Below are positions 51,879 to 60,202 of a stretch of DNA of 64,000 bases, piece by piece (the stretch's first letter is position 1; the number at the start of each line of letters is the position of its first letter). Where the stretch lies: the NCBI RefSeq assembly GCF_036046055.1, contig NZ_CP107939.1:4402001-4466000 (forward strand). Direction: 5' to 3'. The notes beneath the pieces were generated by a model that saw nothing but the letters and a program-made list of their open reading frames with translations, was not told the DNA's origin and searched no databases. This stretch comes from Nocardia sp. NBC_00403 (lineage in GTDB: Bacteria; Actinomycetota; Actinomycetes; Mycobacteriales; Mycobacteriaceae). The translations under genes and the position numbers were made by a program.

Positions 51879-52496
51879 ATGACTGTCGAACTGGGTGACC
51901 ATGCGTGGTACTTCGACGGAATGATATCGATGGACAAGAATATTCCACGGGCTCAATGGTTTCCGGATTCCAACCCAGCGGTTCCGACCGACTATCAGGA
52001 ACACGGTATGGAGATCTTCCATTACGTATTCCACGACAACGACACCATTCTCCGTGGTCAGCCGCACATGAAACACGGCAAGGGGAGTTTCGCCTGGCTC
52101 AACAACAACCCGGGCAACATCACCAAGACGAACTTCGACTTCGGCCAGTATTCGGGAAAACTGAACTGGCACAACTTCCTGATCTTCCCCGACCGGCAAA
52201 CCGGCTTCGACGCGATCGGCCTGCTGCTACAGAGCGATTTCTATGTCGATCTGTCGATCCTGGCTGCCTTCAGCAAGTATGCACCGGCGTCGGACGGCAA
52301 CAATCCCGCCCAATACGCCGCCGATGTCGCCAGTGCCGCAGGCGTTTTCACCTCGACGACGATCCGCGAGCTGGATAGCTCTCAGCTGGAAATGATGCAG
52401 AACAAGATCGAATCCATCGAGGGCTCGGTCGAAGGCGACACCCTGAGCTACGACTCCGACGACCTTGATCAGGCGATCAAAGACCTGATCGCCTGA
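51879..52496 (+). CDS. Muramidase-like (NNPGN) domain protein
   Basis: A 205-residue protein. The core FAWLNNNPGNITKTNF, FLIFPDRQTGFDAIGLLL and KYAPASDGNNPAQYAADV has the NNPGN...F.....G..A...LL...YAP order of a lysozyme/peptidoglycan-hydrolase-like domain found in phage tail and secretion-associated proteins. An N-terminal strand region (YFDGMISMDKNIPR) and an acidic C-terminal tail are present. No signal peptide is seen. It heads a run with a subtilase and a lipase-like gene (54 and 16 bases apart). Murein cleavage is inferred, not shown. Confidence 0.7.
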   Translation: MTVELGDHAWYFDGMISMDKNIPRAQWFPDSNPAVPTDYQEHGMEIFHYVFHDNDTILRGQPHMKHGKGSFAWLNNNPGNITKTNFDFGQYSGKLNWHNFLIFPDRQTGFDAIGLLLQSDFYVDLSILAAFSKYAPASDGNNPAQYAADVASAAGVFTSTTIRELDSSQLEMMQNKIESIEGSVEGDTLSYDSDDLDQAIKDLIA

Positions 52497-52550
52497 TCCA
52501 CCCTATCCATACCCGCTGTAGCCGGCGCGCGCTGAGATAAGGAGACGCGC

Positions 52551-54374
52551 ATGGCACTCACTCCGATCCCCGACCTCGGAGACCTGCTTCTCGTTGCGCT
52601 GCAGGATGCGCAACAAGCAACCCCGGAACACGCGATCGACCTCATCGAGGCGATGCCCGAGTTCCATCCCAGCGCAGAAGACCTTCAACCGGACCCGGCG
52701 CGGGCGAATATCCTGCGATGGCAGTCGCGCGTCTACTCGGCCCGGCGGTATCTCGGTGACGAGGGCTTCGTGCTGTCGAACCGCCATCAATGGCGTATCA
52801 CCGAATCCGGGAAGTATGCCGCCCAAGAGGCGCGGCGCCGCTTGACGAACCCCGACCTGCCCTCTGTGACGCAGAGTCCGGACCAGCGCAACCCCATCCA
52901 GCCCAGTGTGATCACCAGGCCACTGCTCGATCCGGATGTGCGAGCGCGCGTGCTCGATCAGCCGAGCGACGACAGCGAACCGCTGTCGGTTGTCATCGAA
53001 TTGAATGTCGGCTACCCGGGTGGCGTGAAGGCGGCGACCGCCGCGTTGACGGGGCTGCTCGACCAGCTCAACCATGGGGAACGCAGGCCTGCGGCGGTCG
53101 AGCTGTTCGACGAGTATGTGCGTGCCAAGATGACGATGGAGCAGGTCAAGCGGCTGGTCGAGATCGACCATGAGCAGCAACCGAATACCCACGGGCAGAA
53201 CGTGATTCATCGCATCTGGCCCAACTTCCCGGTCAAACCGCTGATCGATGTGTCGGGACGCACGGTCAAAGCCGATGCGGCGCGGCGCTCGTTCGACGCG
53301 TGTGGGCGCGGAATTCGCTGGGCGGTAGTCGATTCCGGGATCGATCGGACGCATCCGCATTTCGATGCCGGGAAAACCGTACTCGCCGACGACGTCTTCC
53401 CATTGCATCGTGACTTCACCCAGTCGGTGAATCCGGGCCCGGAGACTGCCGACGCGGCACTGCAGGACGGGTTGGGCCACGGTACCCACGTCGCAGGCAT
53501 AATCGCGGGCTACCTCCCGAATTCCTTCCCCGGCGAGAACCTGCGGGTGGTCACCGAGCAGTACACCGAACTCGATGCGCGGCCGCTGCGCGGTGTCCGG
53601 CAGGTCGAACCCGCGGCGGTTTCCGGTATGGCGCCGCAGGCGCACCTGGTCAGCCTGAAGGTGCTGCGCTCGGAGGGCGCCTCCGACATGATCTCGGTGA
53701 TGGCCGCGCTGCGGTATGTCCGGGAAGTCAACGGCGACAACGACAGGATAACGAAGATCCACGGCGTCAACATCAGCTTGGGCTACGAGTTCGATGCCGA
53801 ATGGTTCGCCTGCGGGCAGAGCCCGCTGTGCAAAGAGGTCGACCGCTTGGTGCGGTCGGGGGTGGTCGTCGTGGTCGCGGCGGGCAACACCGGATACGGC
53901 CGGTTCAGTGCGCGGGAGCGGCAGACCAACGTCGGTCTCACCATGACGATCAACGATCCCGGCAATGCCGCGCGCGCCATCACCGTCGGGTCGACGCACC
54001 GCGAATCACCGCACACCTATGGGGTTTCGTACTTCTCGTCCAAGGGGCCGACCGGCGACGGCAGGCTCAAACCGGACCTGGTCGCACCCGGCGAGCGGAT
54101 CACCTCTTGCGCCACCGGGAAAGCGGCGGCCAAATGGGGCATCACCGATATCCCGCCCGGCGTCGCCTGCTACGGCGCCGACACCGGTACGAGCTTTGCC
54201 GCACCGCATGTCTCCGGAGCGATCGCCGCATTCCTCTCGGTGCGACCGGAGTTCATCACCGAGGCCGAGGAGATCAAGGAGATCTTCGTGAAATCGGCAG
54301 TCCCGCTCGGCAGGGAGCGCTATTTCGAGGGCGCTGGTCTCGTCGACCTGATGCGCGCACTGCAATCCGTCTAG
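52551..54374 (+). CDS. S8 subtilisin-family serine protease with N-terminal winged-helix-like region
   Basis: A 607-residue protease with the full S8 triad: Asp in WAVVDSGID (about 262), His in GLGHGTHVAGI (about 310), oxyanion Asn in AAGNTG (about 445) and Ser in GTSFAAPHVSG (about 548). Residues about 55-95 (YSARRYLGDEGFVLSN, WRITESGKYAA) resemble a small winged helix such as Mrr-N, an uncommon fusion. No signal peptide or propeptide secretion signal is found, so it is probably intracellular or secreted by a specialised route. It lies between the muramidase-like and lipase-like genes and is likely co-transcribed. Confidence 0.88.
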   Translation: MALTPIPDLGDLLLVALQDAQQATPEHAIDLIEAMPEFHPSAEDLQPDPARANILRWQSRVYSARRYLGDEGFVLSNRHQWRITESGKYAAQEARRRLTNPDLPSVTQSPDQRNPIQPSVITRPLLDPDVRARVLDQPSDDSEPLSVVIELNVGYPGGVKAATAALTGLLDQLNHGERRPAAVELFDEYVRAKMTMEQVKRLVEIDHEQQPNTHGQNVIHRIWPNFPVKPLIDVSGRTVKADAARRSFDACGRGIRWAVVDSGIDRTHPHFDAGKTVLADDVFPLHRDFTQSVNPGPETADAALQDGLGHGTHVAGIIAGYLPNSFPGENLRVVTEQYTELDARPLRGVRQVEPAAVSGMAPQAHLVSLKVLRSEGASDMISVMAALRYVREVNGDNDRITKIHGVNISLGYEFDAEWFACGQSPLCKEVDRLVRSGVVVVVAAGNTGYGRFSARERQTNVGLTMTINDPGNAARAITVGSTHRESPHTYGVSYFSSKGPTGDGRLKPDLVAPGERITSCATGKAAAKWGITDIPPGVACYGADTGTSFAAPHVSGAIAAFLSVRPEFITEAEEIKEIFVKSAVPLGRERYFEGAGLVDLMRALQSV

Positions 54375-54390
54375 AACATCGGAGTACACA

Positions 54391-55743
54391 ATGACCAAGG
54401 ACATCGGTGGGCTGCCACTGCTCGAGCTCAGGATCGACGAGAACGGTGATGTCGACCCCGATGGCGAGCGCGCGCTGGCCGCTGAACTCGACACGATCGA
54501 ACCAACGGATCTGCTTGTCTTCACCCACGGCTGGAACAACACGCCGAGCGTGGCGAGCCGCCTGTACGAGGCCTTCTACGCACAGCTGCCGCCACTGCTG
54601 GCCGCGCACGGGCTGCCGGATCGGAAGATCTTGCTGCTCGGTGTTTTCTGGCCCTCCAGCCGCTGGTCCGACGAACCGATTCCCGACTTCGAACCGGCCG
54701 TGGCCGTCGATCTCGGGGGCGGCGGAGGCGCCGCGGGCCTCGGTGACGGACTCGAATTCCCGCCGCCCGCACCACCGAACGCGGACATGCAGGCGATGAT
54801 CCGTGCGGCGTTTCCCGATCAGCAGCGCGCCGCCGTCGACGAACTGCTCGGACTGCTCGTCGAACGTCCCGACGACGGTGCGGCGCTACAGCGCGCACGC
54901 GACCTCATCCAGACGATCGCCGCGGCGACCACCGGCGACGGTGACGGCGAACAGGCCGACGAACCGCCCTTCATCGCGCAGCCCGATCCGGGCGCAGAGC
55001 TGTTCTCCCGCTTCGCGACCCAACTCGAAGACCTCGGCATCGTCACCGGTGGCGCCGGTGGGGCGGCGGGATTCGGTGATACGTTCGGCCGACTCTGGCA
55101 CGGTGCGCAGGAGGCCGCCCGCCAACTCACCTACTTCCAGATGAAGCATCGAGCGGGCACCATCGGCGAACGCGGCCTCGGACCGCTGCTCGGACGGCTG
55201 ATCGCGCGACGGCCCGCGCTGCGTATCGATCTGATCGGCCACAGCTTCGGCGCGCGCGTAGTGTCCTACGCGCTCGCCGGGCTGCCTGCGAACAGCACAG
55301 TCCGCTCGGTCACGCTGCTGCAAGGGGCGTTCTCCCACTTCGCCTTTGCCGCGTCGCTGCCGTTCGACGCGCGGCGCAGCGGGGCGTTGAACGGCAAGGA
55401 CGCGCGGGTCGAGGGCCCGGTCACCGCCTGCTATTCCGAGCACGACTCCGCCGTCGGCGCGCTGTATCCGCTGGCGTCGCTGCTCGGCCGGGAGGAGGCC
55501 GCAGGCTTCGACGATGCGACCTACCGCTGGGGCGGCATCGGTCACGACGGGCACCAGCCCGACGTCGCGGTCACCGCGTTGCTCGACGTGGGAACCCGGT
55601 ACGACTTCGACGGCGCCAGGCTGGTGAATATCGACGCGGCCCGCGTTGTGAAGAAGGGCTCGCCACCGTCGGGAGCCCATTCCGACATCATCCATCCCGA
55701 GCTCGCCTGGGTCGTAGCGTCCGCAGGGGGCCTCGTCGGCTGA
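54391..55743 (+). CDS. Alpha/beta hydrolase, lipase/esterase-like
   Basis: A 450-residue protein. LLVFTHGWNNTPS supplies the oxyanion region, DLIGHSFGARVVSYAL the GxSxG nucleophile (serine near 287), and GAHSDIIHPEL a candidate catalytic histidine. The middle (about 105-215) is an insertion rich in Gly, Pro and acidic residues. The overall pattern matches large lipase/serine-esterase-like proteins. No signal peptide is present. It starts 16 bases after the subtilase stop, so the three hydrolases are probably one transcriptional unit. It converges on the FAD monooxygenase gene with 17 bases between. Confidence 0.8.
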   Translation: MTKDIGGLPLLELRIDENGDVDPDGERALAAELDTIEPTDLLVFTHGWNNTPSVASRLYEAFYAQLPPLLAAHGLPDRKILLLGVFWPSSRWSDEPIPDFEPAVAVDLGGGGGAAGLGDGLEFPPPAPPNADMQAMIRAAFPDQQRAAVDELLGLLVERPDDGAALQRARDLIQTIAAATTGDGDGEQADEPPFIAQPDPGAELFSRFATQLEDLGIVTGGAGGAAGFGDTFGRLWHGAQEAARQLTYFQMKHRAGTIGERGLGPLLGRLIARRPALRIDLIGHSFGARVVSYALAGLPANSTVRSVTLLQGAFSHFAFAASLPFDARRSGALNGKDARVEGPVTACYSEHDSAVGALYPLASLLGREEAAGFDDATYRWGGIGHDGHQPDVAVTALLDVGTRYDFDGARLVNIDAARVVKKGSPPSGAHSDIIHPELAWVVASAGGLVG

Positions 55744-55760
55744 ACCGGCCGCCGACCGGG

Positions 55761-57083
55761 TCACTCGGAGCCGAAGCCCGCGAACATCTTTCGCTTGAGC
55801 GGTGGCACGGCCTGCGCCACCCGGAACACCGTCCTGCCGATAGCCCGCCCGACGGAGTTGTCGGACACCGTCTGCTCGGCGGCGGTCAACGAGTCGCGCA
55901 CTGCGGCGAAACCGTACTCGATCATCTGCGCCTCGTAGTCGTGGATGGCGGCGCGCAGCGATTGCTCGTCACCGGCCGCGGCGACCAACTCGGCGCACAG
56001 CAGTTGGGCGTCGCGCAACGCGACATTGGCGCCGATGCCGCGGAAGGGCGTCATGCTGTGGATCGCGTCGCCGAGCAGGGTGACATGCGTGGTCTCCCAC
56101 GGCGGCACCGGAACCGACGTGCGGATCGGGATGAGAGTGACCGTGTCGGTATCGGATCCACCGATGAGTTCGCGCAATTCGGGCGCCCACCGGGCGGTGA
56201 GCCGGTTGACCATGTCGTGCAGTTGCGCGGCGTCCAGCGATTCCAGCTCGACGTCGCCGGGATAGTCGCCGCGTTTGGCGGCGTAGGCCCAGAAGACGTA
56301 CGGCTGGGTGTTGTCGAACAGCGCGCCGGGGACGAGCGCGGCCGCGCCGTCGTTACCGCCGATACCGGAGTACTGCGGGTCCGGCCGATCGAACTCGTGC
56401 GGCGCGATGAACATCCCACATCCCTTGGGCGGCATGACCGCAAGGGGAGAGGCCAGGAACTTCGGTGTGAGCCGTCGCCTGCTGTCGTCGGTCAGCGTGA
56501 ATTTGCCTGCGACGGTGACGATGCCGGTCTCCACGCGCTGCGCCTGCGGAAGGCGTTGCGCGCGAACGCGCGACGTCCCGCCGTCCGCGCCGACCAGGAC
56601 ATCGCCGACGGTCGAACCGCCGTCGGCGAAGTGGGCCTCGATCCGGCCGTCGGGCAATTCGGTGTAGCCGGTGACGGCCTTGTCGTAGTGCACCACCGCG
56701 CCGAGATCGGCAAGCAGGATCTGGCGCAGGGTGATCCGGCTGATGCCGTAGTTGCGATCGACCTCGTCGCGCTCACCCCCGAGCACCTCGGAATCGAGAT
56801 CCAGCAGGTCCTTCATCTGCTCGGTGACGAAGCCGAAGCGGGTGGACCCCTTGCCGGAGCTGGCGATGAACGCCCGGTAGGCGGTCTCGGGCAGCAGGTC
56901 GTGCAGCGCCCGGCTGCCGCTCGGGTTGATGTGGATGCGGAACCCTTGCACGCGGTCGGTGCGGTGGCGGTCGCGTTCGTACACCGCGACGTCGATTCCC
57001 GCCTTGCGCAGGCCATTGGCCAGCGCGAGACCGCCGATGCCGCCACCGGCGACGATTACCCGCAGGGACTTGTTGGCAGACAT
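55761..57083 (-). CDS. FAD-dependent aromatic-type monooxygenase
   Basis: A 440-residue group A flavoprotein monooxygenase. GGGIGGLALANGL (residues about 13-25) is the FAD-binding Rossmann motif, VGADGGTSRVR the DG motif, and LLGDAIHSMTPFRGIGANVALRD the GD motif with the FAD-ribityl site. Such enzymes hydroxylate aromatic or polyketide substrates with NAD(P)H. The ATG was chosen behind AAGGA; the frame opens eight codons upstream. It is adjacent to, and shares direction with, the MarR regulator, so it could be part of that regulon. Substrate unknown. Confidence 0.87.
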   Translation of the reverse strand: MSANKSLRVIVAGGGIGGLALANGLRKAGIDVAVYERDRHRTDRVQGFRIHINPSGSRALHDLLPETAYRAFIASSGKGSTRFGFVTEQMKDLLDLDSEVLGGERDEVDRNYGISRITLRQILLADLGAVVHYDKAVTGYTELPDGRIEAHFADGGSTVGDVLVGADGGTSRVRAQRLPQAQRVETGIVTVAGKFTLTDDSRRRLTPKFLASPLAVMPPKGCGMFIAPHEFDRPDPQYSGIGGNDGAAALVPGALFDNTQPYVFWAYAAKRGDYPGDVELESLDAAQLHDMVNRLTARWAPELRELIGGSDTDTVTLIPIRTSVPVPPWETTHVTLLGDAIHSMTPFRGIGANVALRDAQLLCAELVAAAGDEQSLRAAIHDYEAQMIEYGFAAVRDSLTAAEQTVSDNSVGRAIGRTVFRVAQAVPPLKRKMFAGFGSE

Positions 57084-57120
57084 GAATTTTCCTTCCAATC
57101 TGTGCAATGCACGAACACTG

Positions 57121-57603
57121 TTATTCCTGGCTCCAGCCGAAGGCCCTGGTGCGCCGCCCGGCGCGTTGCTGCTGCTGCGCGCCGTGCGCCGCCCAGGACT
57201 CGATCAACCGGTCGAGCAATGCGGTCAGGGCAACCACATCGCCGGCCGGCCAGTCGGCGACAACCGCGCCGAAGACCTGCGTGCCGACGTCGAGAAACTG
57301 CCGCAGCTCCGCGCGGCCCGCGTCGGTCGCCTCGAGCAGCACTGCGCGTCGGTCCTCCGCGTCCACGCGTGTCTGTATCAGGCCCGCGTCGGTCAACGCC
57401 TTGACGTGTCTGGTGATGGACGAGGGCAGGGCGCTGAGCCGTTCGGCCACCTCGCCTGCCCGCAGCGGACCGTGCTCGACGGCCAGCTGCAGCACGCCGA
57501 CTCGGACTGGATCGAATGCCTTGGCCATGCCGGTGCGCATCGCGTCGGAGAAGCGCGCGGTCGTCCTGGCCAGTTCGGCGATCTGGTCTTTATTTGCTTG
57601 CAT
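57121..57603 (-). CDS. MarR-family transcriptional regulator
   Basis: A 160-residue MarR protein with the winged helix LRAGEVAERLSALPSSITRHVKALTDAGLI (split over helices), wing RVDAEDRRAVLLEATDAG, and flanking dimerisation helices. It is divergent from the DHA2 exporter gene across 103 bases and upstream of the FAD monooxygenase on the same strand (37 bases apart). A perfect inverted repeat sits directly next to its start. It likely represses both itself and the exporter until a ligand, possibly an exported aromatic or drug, binds. Confidence 0.9.
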   Translation of the reverse strand: MQANKDQIAELARTTARFSDAMRTGMAKAFDPVRVGVLQLAVEHGPLRAGEVAERLSALPSSITRHVKALTDAGLIQTRVDAEDRRAVLLEATDAGRAELRQFLDVGTQVFGAVVADWPAGDVVALTALLDRLIESWAAHGAQQQQRAGRRTRAFGWSQE

Positions 57604-57604
57604 G

Positions 57605-57623
57605 AAACAATAGTAGATTGTTT
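57605..57623. promoter_or_regulatory. Perfect MarR-type operator
   Basis: AAACAAT (57605-57611) and ATTGTTT (57617-57623) are exact reverse complements with a 5-base spacer AGTAG. The site abuts the MarR start codon (57603) and is 83 bases from the exporter start, where it could occlude both promoters. The short spacing and A/T-rich arms are typical of MarR binding sites. Confidence 0.7.
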
Positions 57624-57706
57624 GATTGCGTGAAGCAACTATCGTTAGCCAACGGAATAACCAGAATGTGCTGGTTCTTCTGGCGGAGAGATGACAGGCT
57701 TAACCG

Positions 57707-59242
57707 GTGAACCATCCTCCGGATACTCAGGCGGGGTCGGACCCGTCGACCGACAAGCTGGACGCAGCGGTGTTCAAGGTGGCGGGCGTGGTCGTGCTCG
57801 GCGCGATCATGTCGATCCTCGACATCACCGTCGTGACCGTCGCGATCCCCACGTTCCAGCTCGAGTTCGAGACGAGCTACGCGATCGCGGCGTGGACGAT
57901 GACGGGCTACACCCTCGCGCTGGCGACCGTCATTCCGCTCACCGGGTGGGCCGCGGACCGGTTCGGCACCAAACGTCTGTACATGATGGCGCTGACGTTC
58001 TTCGTGCTCGGATCGGTGCTGTGCAGCTTCGCCTGGAACATCGAGTCGCTCATCGCCTTCCGTGTGATCCAGGGCATCGGCGGCGGCATGCTGATGCCGC
58101 TGGGCATGACGATCATGACCCACGCCGCGGGCCCACAGCGGGTCGGTCGCGTGATGGCCGTACTCGGCGTGCCGATGCTGCTCGGCCCGATCGGCGGCCC
58201 GATTCTCGGCGGCTGGCTGATCGACGCATTCAGCTGGCACTGGATCTTCTTGATCAACCTGCCGATCGGCGTCATTGCGCTCGCCCTGGCATTCATCGTG
58301 TTCCCGTCGGACAAGCCGGAACCCTCGGAGTCGTTCGACTTCCTCGGCATGCTGCTTGCCTCGCCTGGTCTTGCGCTGTTCCTGTTCGGTGTGTCATCGA
58401 TTCCGGAACAGGGCACGATCGCCTCGGCGAGGGTGCTCGCGCCCGCGGCCGTCGGTCTGGTACTCATGGTCGCGTTCGTCTTCCACGCCCTGCGCACCGA
58501 GCATCCATTGATCGATCTGCACCTGTTCCGCAACCGGTCGCTGACCTTCGCGGTCCTCACGATGGTGCTGTTCGCGATCGCCTTCTTCGGTGCCGGACTG
58601 CTGCTGCCGAGTTACCTGCAGCAGGTCCGCGGTGAATCCGCGCTGGCCGCCGGATTGCTGATTGCGCCACAAGGCCTCGGCGCCATGCTGACCATGCCGA
58701 TCGCGGGCCGCTTCGTCGACAAGATCGGTCCGGGCAAGATCGTGCTCGTCGGTATCACGTTGATCACGATCGGCACCTCGTTCTTCACCCAGCTGCAGGC
58801 GGACACCTCCTACATCGCGATGTGCGGCGCGCTGTTCGTGATGGGCCTCGGCATGGGCTGCACGATGATGCCGATCATGACCGCGGCGATCCAGACGCTG
58901 ACCCACCAGCAGGTCGCCCGCGGCTCGACCCTGATGAACATCATCAACCAGACCGCGGGCTCGATCGGCACCGCGACCATGTCGGTGGTGCTGACGAACC
59001 TGTTGAAGGACCAGCAGTTCGCCGGGCCCGCGATCGCTTCCAACTCCAATCCCGCTATCGCGGGTCAGCTTCCGCCGGGTGCGATCGAAGCGGGGCTGAA
59101 GCAGGCTGCCGAGGCATTCAGCCACACCTACATCGTTGCGCTGGTCCTCATCGTGCTGACCCTGGTCCCGGCATTCTTCCTGCCGCGCACGAAGCCGAAG
59201 AATCCGGAGGTCGCCGACGCACCGGCGGCCCTGGTGCACTGA
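57707..59242 (+). CDS. MFS drug exporter, DHA2 (EmrB/QacA) type, 14 TM
   Basis: A 511-residue transporter with 14 hydrophobic segments. Motif D1-like MSILDITVVTVAIP, motif A GWAADRFGTKRLY and motif C GVPMLLGPIGGPILGGWLI are present, and the length fits the 14-TM DHA2 group that exports drugs or dyes by proton antiport. It starts at GTG. It is divergent from the MarR gene and controlled by the operator between them on position evidence. A strong bidirectional terminator follows it. Confidence 0.92.
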   Translation: MNHPPDTQAGSDPSTDKLDAAVFKVAGVVVLGAIMSILDITVVTVAIPTFQLEFETSYAIAAWTMTGYTLALATVIPLTGWAADRFGTKRLYMMALTFFVLGSVLCSFAWNIESLIAFRVIQGIGGGMLMPLGMTIMTHAAGPQRVGRVMAVLGVPMLLGPIGGPILGGWLIDAFSWHWIFLINLPIGVIALALAFIVFPSDKPEPSESFDFLGMLLASPGLALFLFGVSSIPEQGTIASARVLAPAAVGLVLMVAFVFHALRTEHPLIDLHLFRNRSLTFAVLTMVLFAIAFFGAGLLLPSYLQQVRGESALAAGLLIAPQGLGAMLTMPIAGRFVDKIGPGKIVLVGITLITIGTSFFTQLQADTSYIAMCGALFVMGLGMGCTMMPIMTAAIQTLTHQQVARGSTLMNIINQTAGSIGTATMSVVLTNLLKDQQFAGPAIASNSNPAIAGQLPPGAIEAGLKQAAEAFSHTYIVALVLIVLTLVPAFFLPRTKPKNPEVADAPAALVH

Positions 59243-59265
59243 CCACGCCCCACCCGACTGCGACG

Positions 59266-59303
59266 CGGCCGGGCATCGGTGTTCCCACACCGATGCCCGG
59301 CCG
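59266..59303. terminator. Bidirectional terminator
   Basis: CGGCCGGGCATCGGTG (59266-59281) and its exact reverse complement (59288-59303) form a 16-bp perfect stem with a 6-base loop. It lies in the 81-base gap between the convergent exporter and SRPBCC genes and would stop transcription from both sides. Confidence 0.8.
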
Positions 59304-59323
59304 TTCGACTGTTCGGCAGTCGC

Positions 59324-59755
59324 CTACGCGTACAGCGCGACGAAGCGTTCGAGGGAGCGTTCGATGTCACCCTTGAGCGCGCGGGCGACGCCGGAGCCGA
59401 TGGGGCCGAACAGGGGCGGCCCGCCGAGATCGATGGAGACGGTGACCGCGGAACCCGCGCCCTTAGCGGCCACGAGCATTTCGAGGCCGAACTTGGTGCC
59501 GCCCTTGCCGGCTCCGGTCAGCGCCAGCCGGCGCGGGGGCTCGGCGGCCTGCACTGTCCAGGTCACCCGGTTGCGCAACCCTTTCGCCGAGGCGACACCG
59601 ACGAGCTTCGTGCCCACCGTGAGCTCGCTGGGAACCTCGCTGCGCCACGCTTCGTGCATGGTGAGCCACTTGTCCAGCTCGGTGAGGTTGGAGGTGTGCG
59701 ACCACGCCTGTTCCGGGGAGATCGGCACGTCGACGGAGACCTTCAGCTTTGCCAT
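59324..59755 (-). CDS. SRPBCC family protein
   Basis: A 143-residue polyketide-cyclase/START-like protein. MAKLKVSVDVPISPEQAWSH opens the fold, LTELDKWLTMHEAWRSEVP is the loop typical of the family, and VTVSIDLGG then the C-terminal helix ARALKGDIERSLERFVALYA close it. The family binds hydrophobic ligands in a helix-grip pocket. The ATG chosen gives the standard family start; the frame opens further upstream. Ligand unknown. Single gene. Confidence 0.85.
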   Translation of the reverse strand: MAKLKVSVDVPISPEQAWSHTSNLTELDKWLTMHEAWRSEVPSELTVGTKLVGVASAKGLRNRVTWTVQAAEPPRRLALTGAGKGGTKFGLEMLVAAKGAGSAVTVSIDLGGPPLFGPIGSGVARALKGDIERSLERFVALYA

Positions 59756-60202
59756 TCGGGCATGGTATCCGGTACCCGCGGTTCTGTAGCAACCTGCTCG
59801 ACCGGGGTTGTCGAGGGCGTGCCGCGACCGTGTGGCGAAGAGGGAAAGGGCCTGGCGACAGCCCGATCCGACACTGCATCGTGTGAGATGCACTCCGCTG
59901 CACCGAAGCTCGTTCCCACACATGAACTCGTATCAGGAGAGACTTCCTGGCAATGCTGCTAATGTGACCGAGTCGTCGGGGTAAATGCTTGTGCGCCTCC
60001 GCTTGCCGTACCAGGCGCTGGCCTCCGACGCGGACCTGATCCGACCAGGGTTGCTCATGGTCGGCGTCGCGAGGAAGGCGAGACGAAGCGCTGTGGCAGA
60101 AGCCTGTGGCACCCAATGGAACCGCACAGAAGTCTCGACACAGACCGTGACGTGGCCCGGCTTGTCCGGTGAGCCTAGAGCCCGAAAACGACGAGAGAAC
60201 TG
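59756..60202. other. Leader region of the conservon
   Basis: A 447-base stretch between the divergent SRPBCC and cvnA genes. A 72-codon plus-strand frame (59985-60203) runs up to the cvnA start but has Arg-rich composition and no family, so I do not call it. No strong hairpin. It must carry the conservon promoter. Confidence 0.45.
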
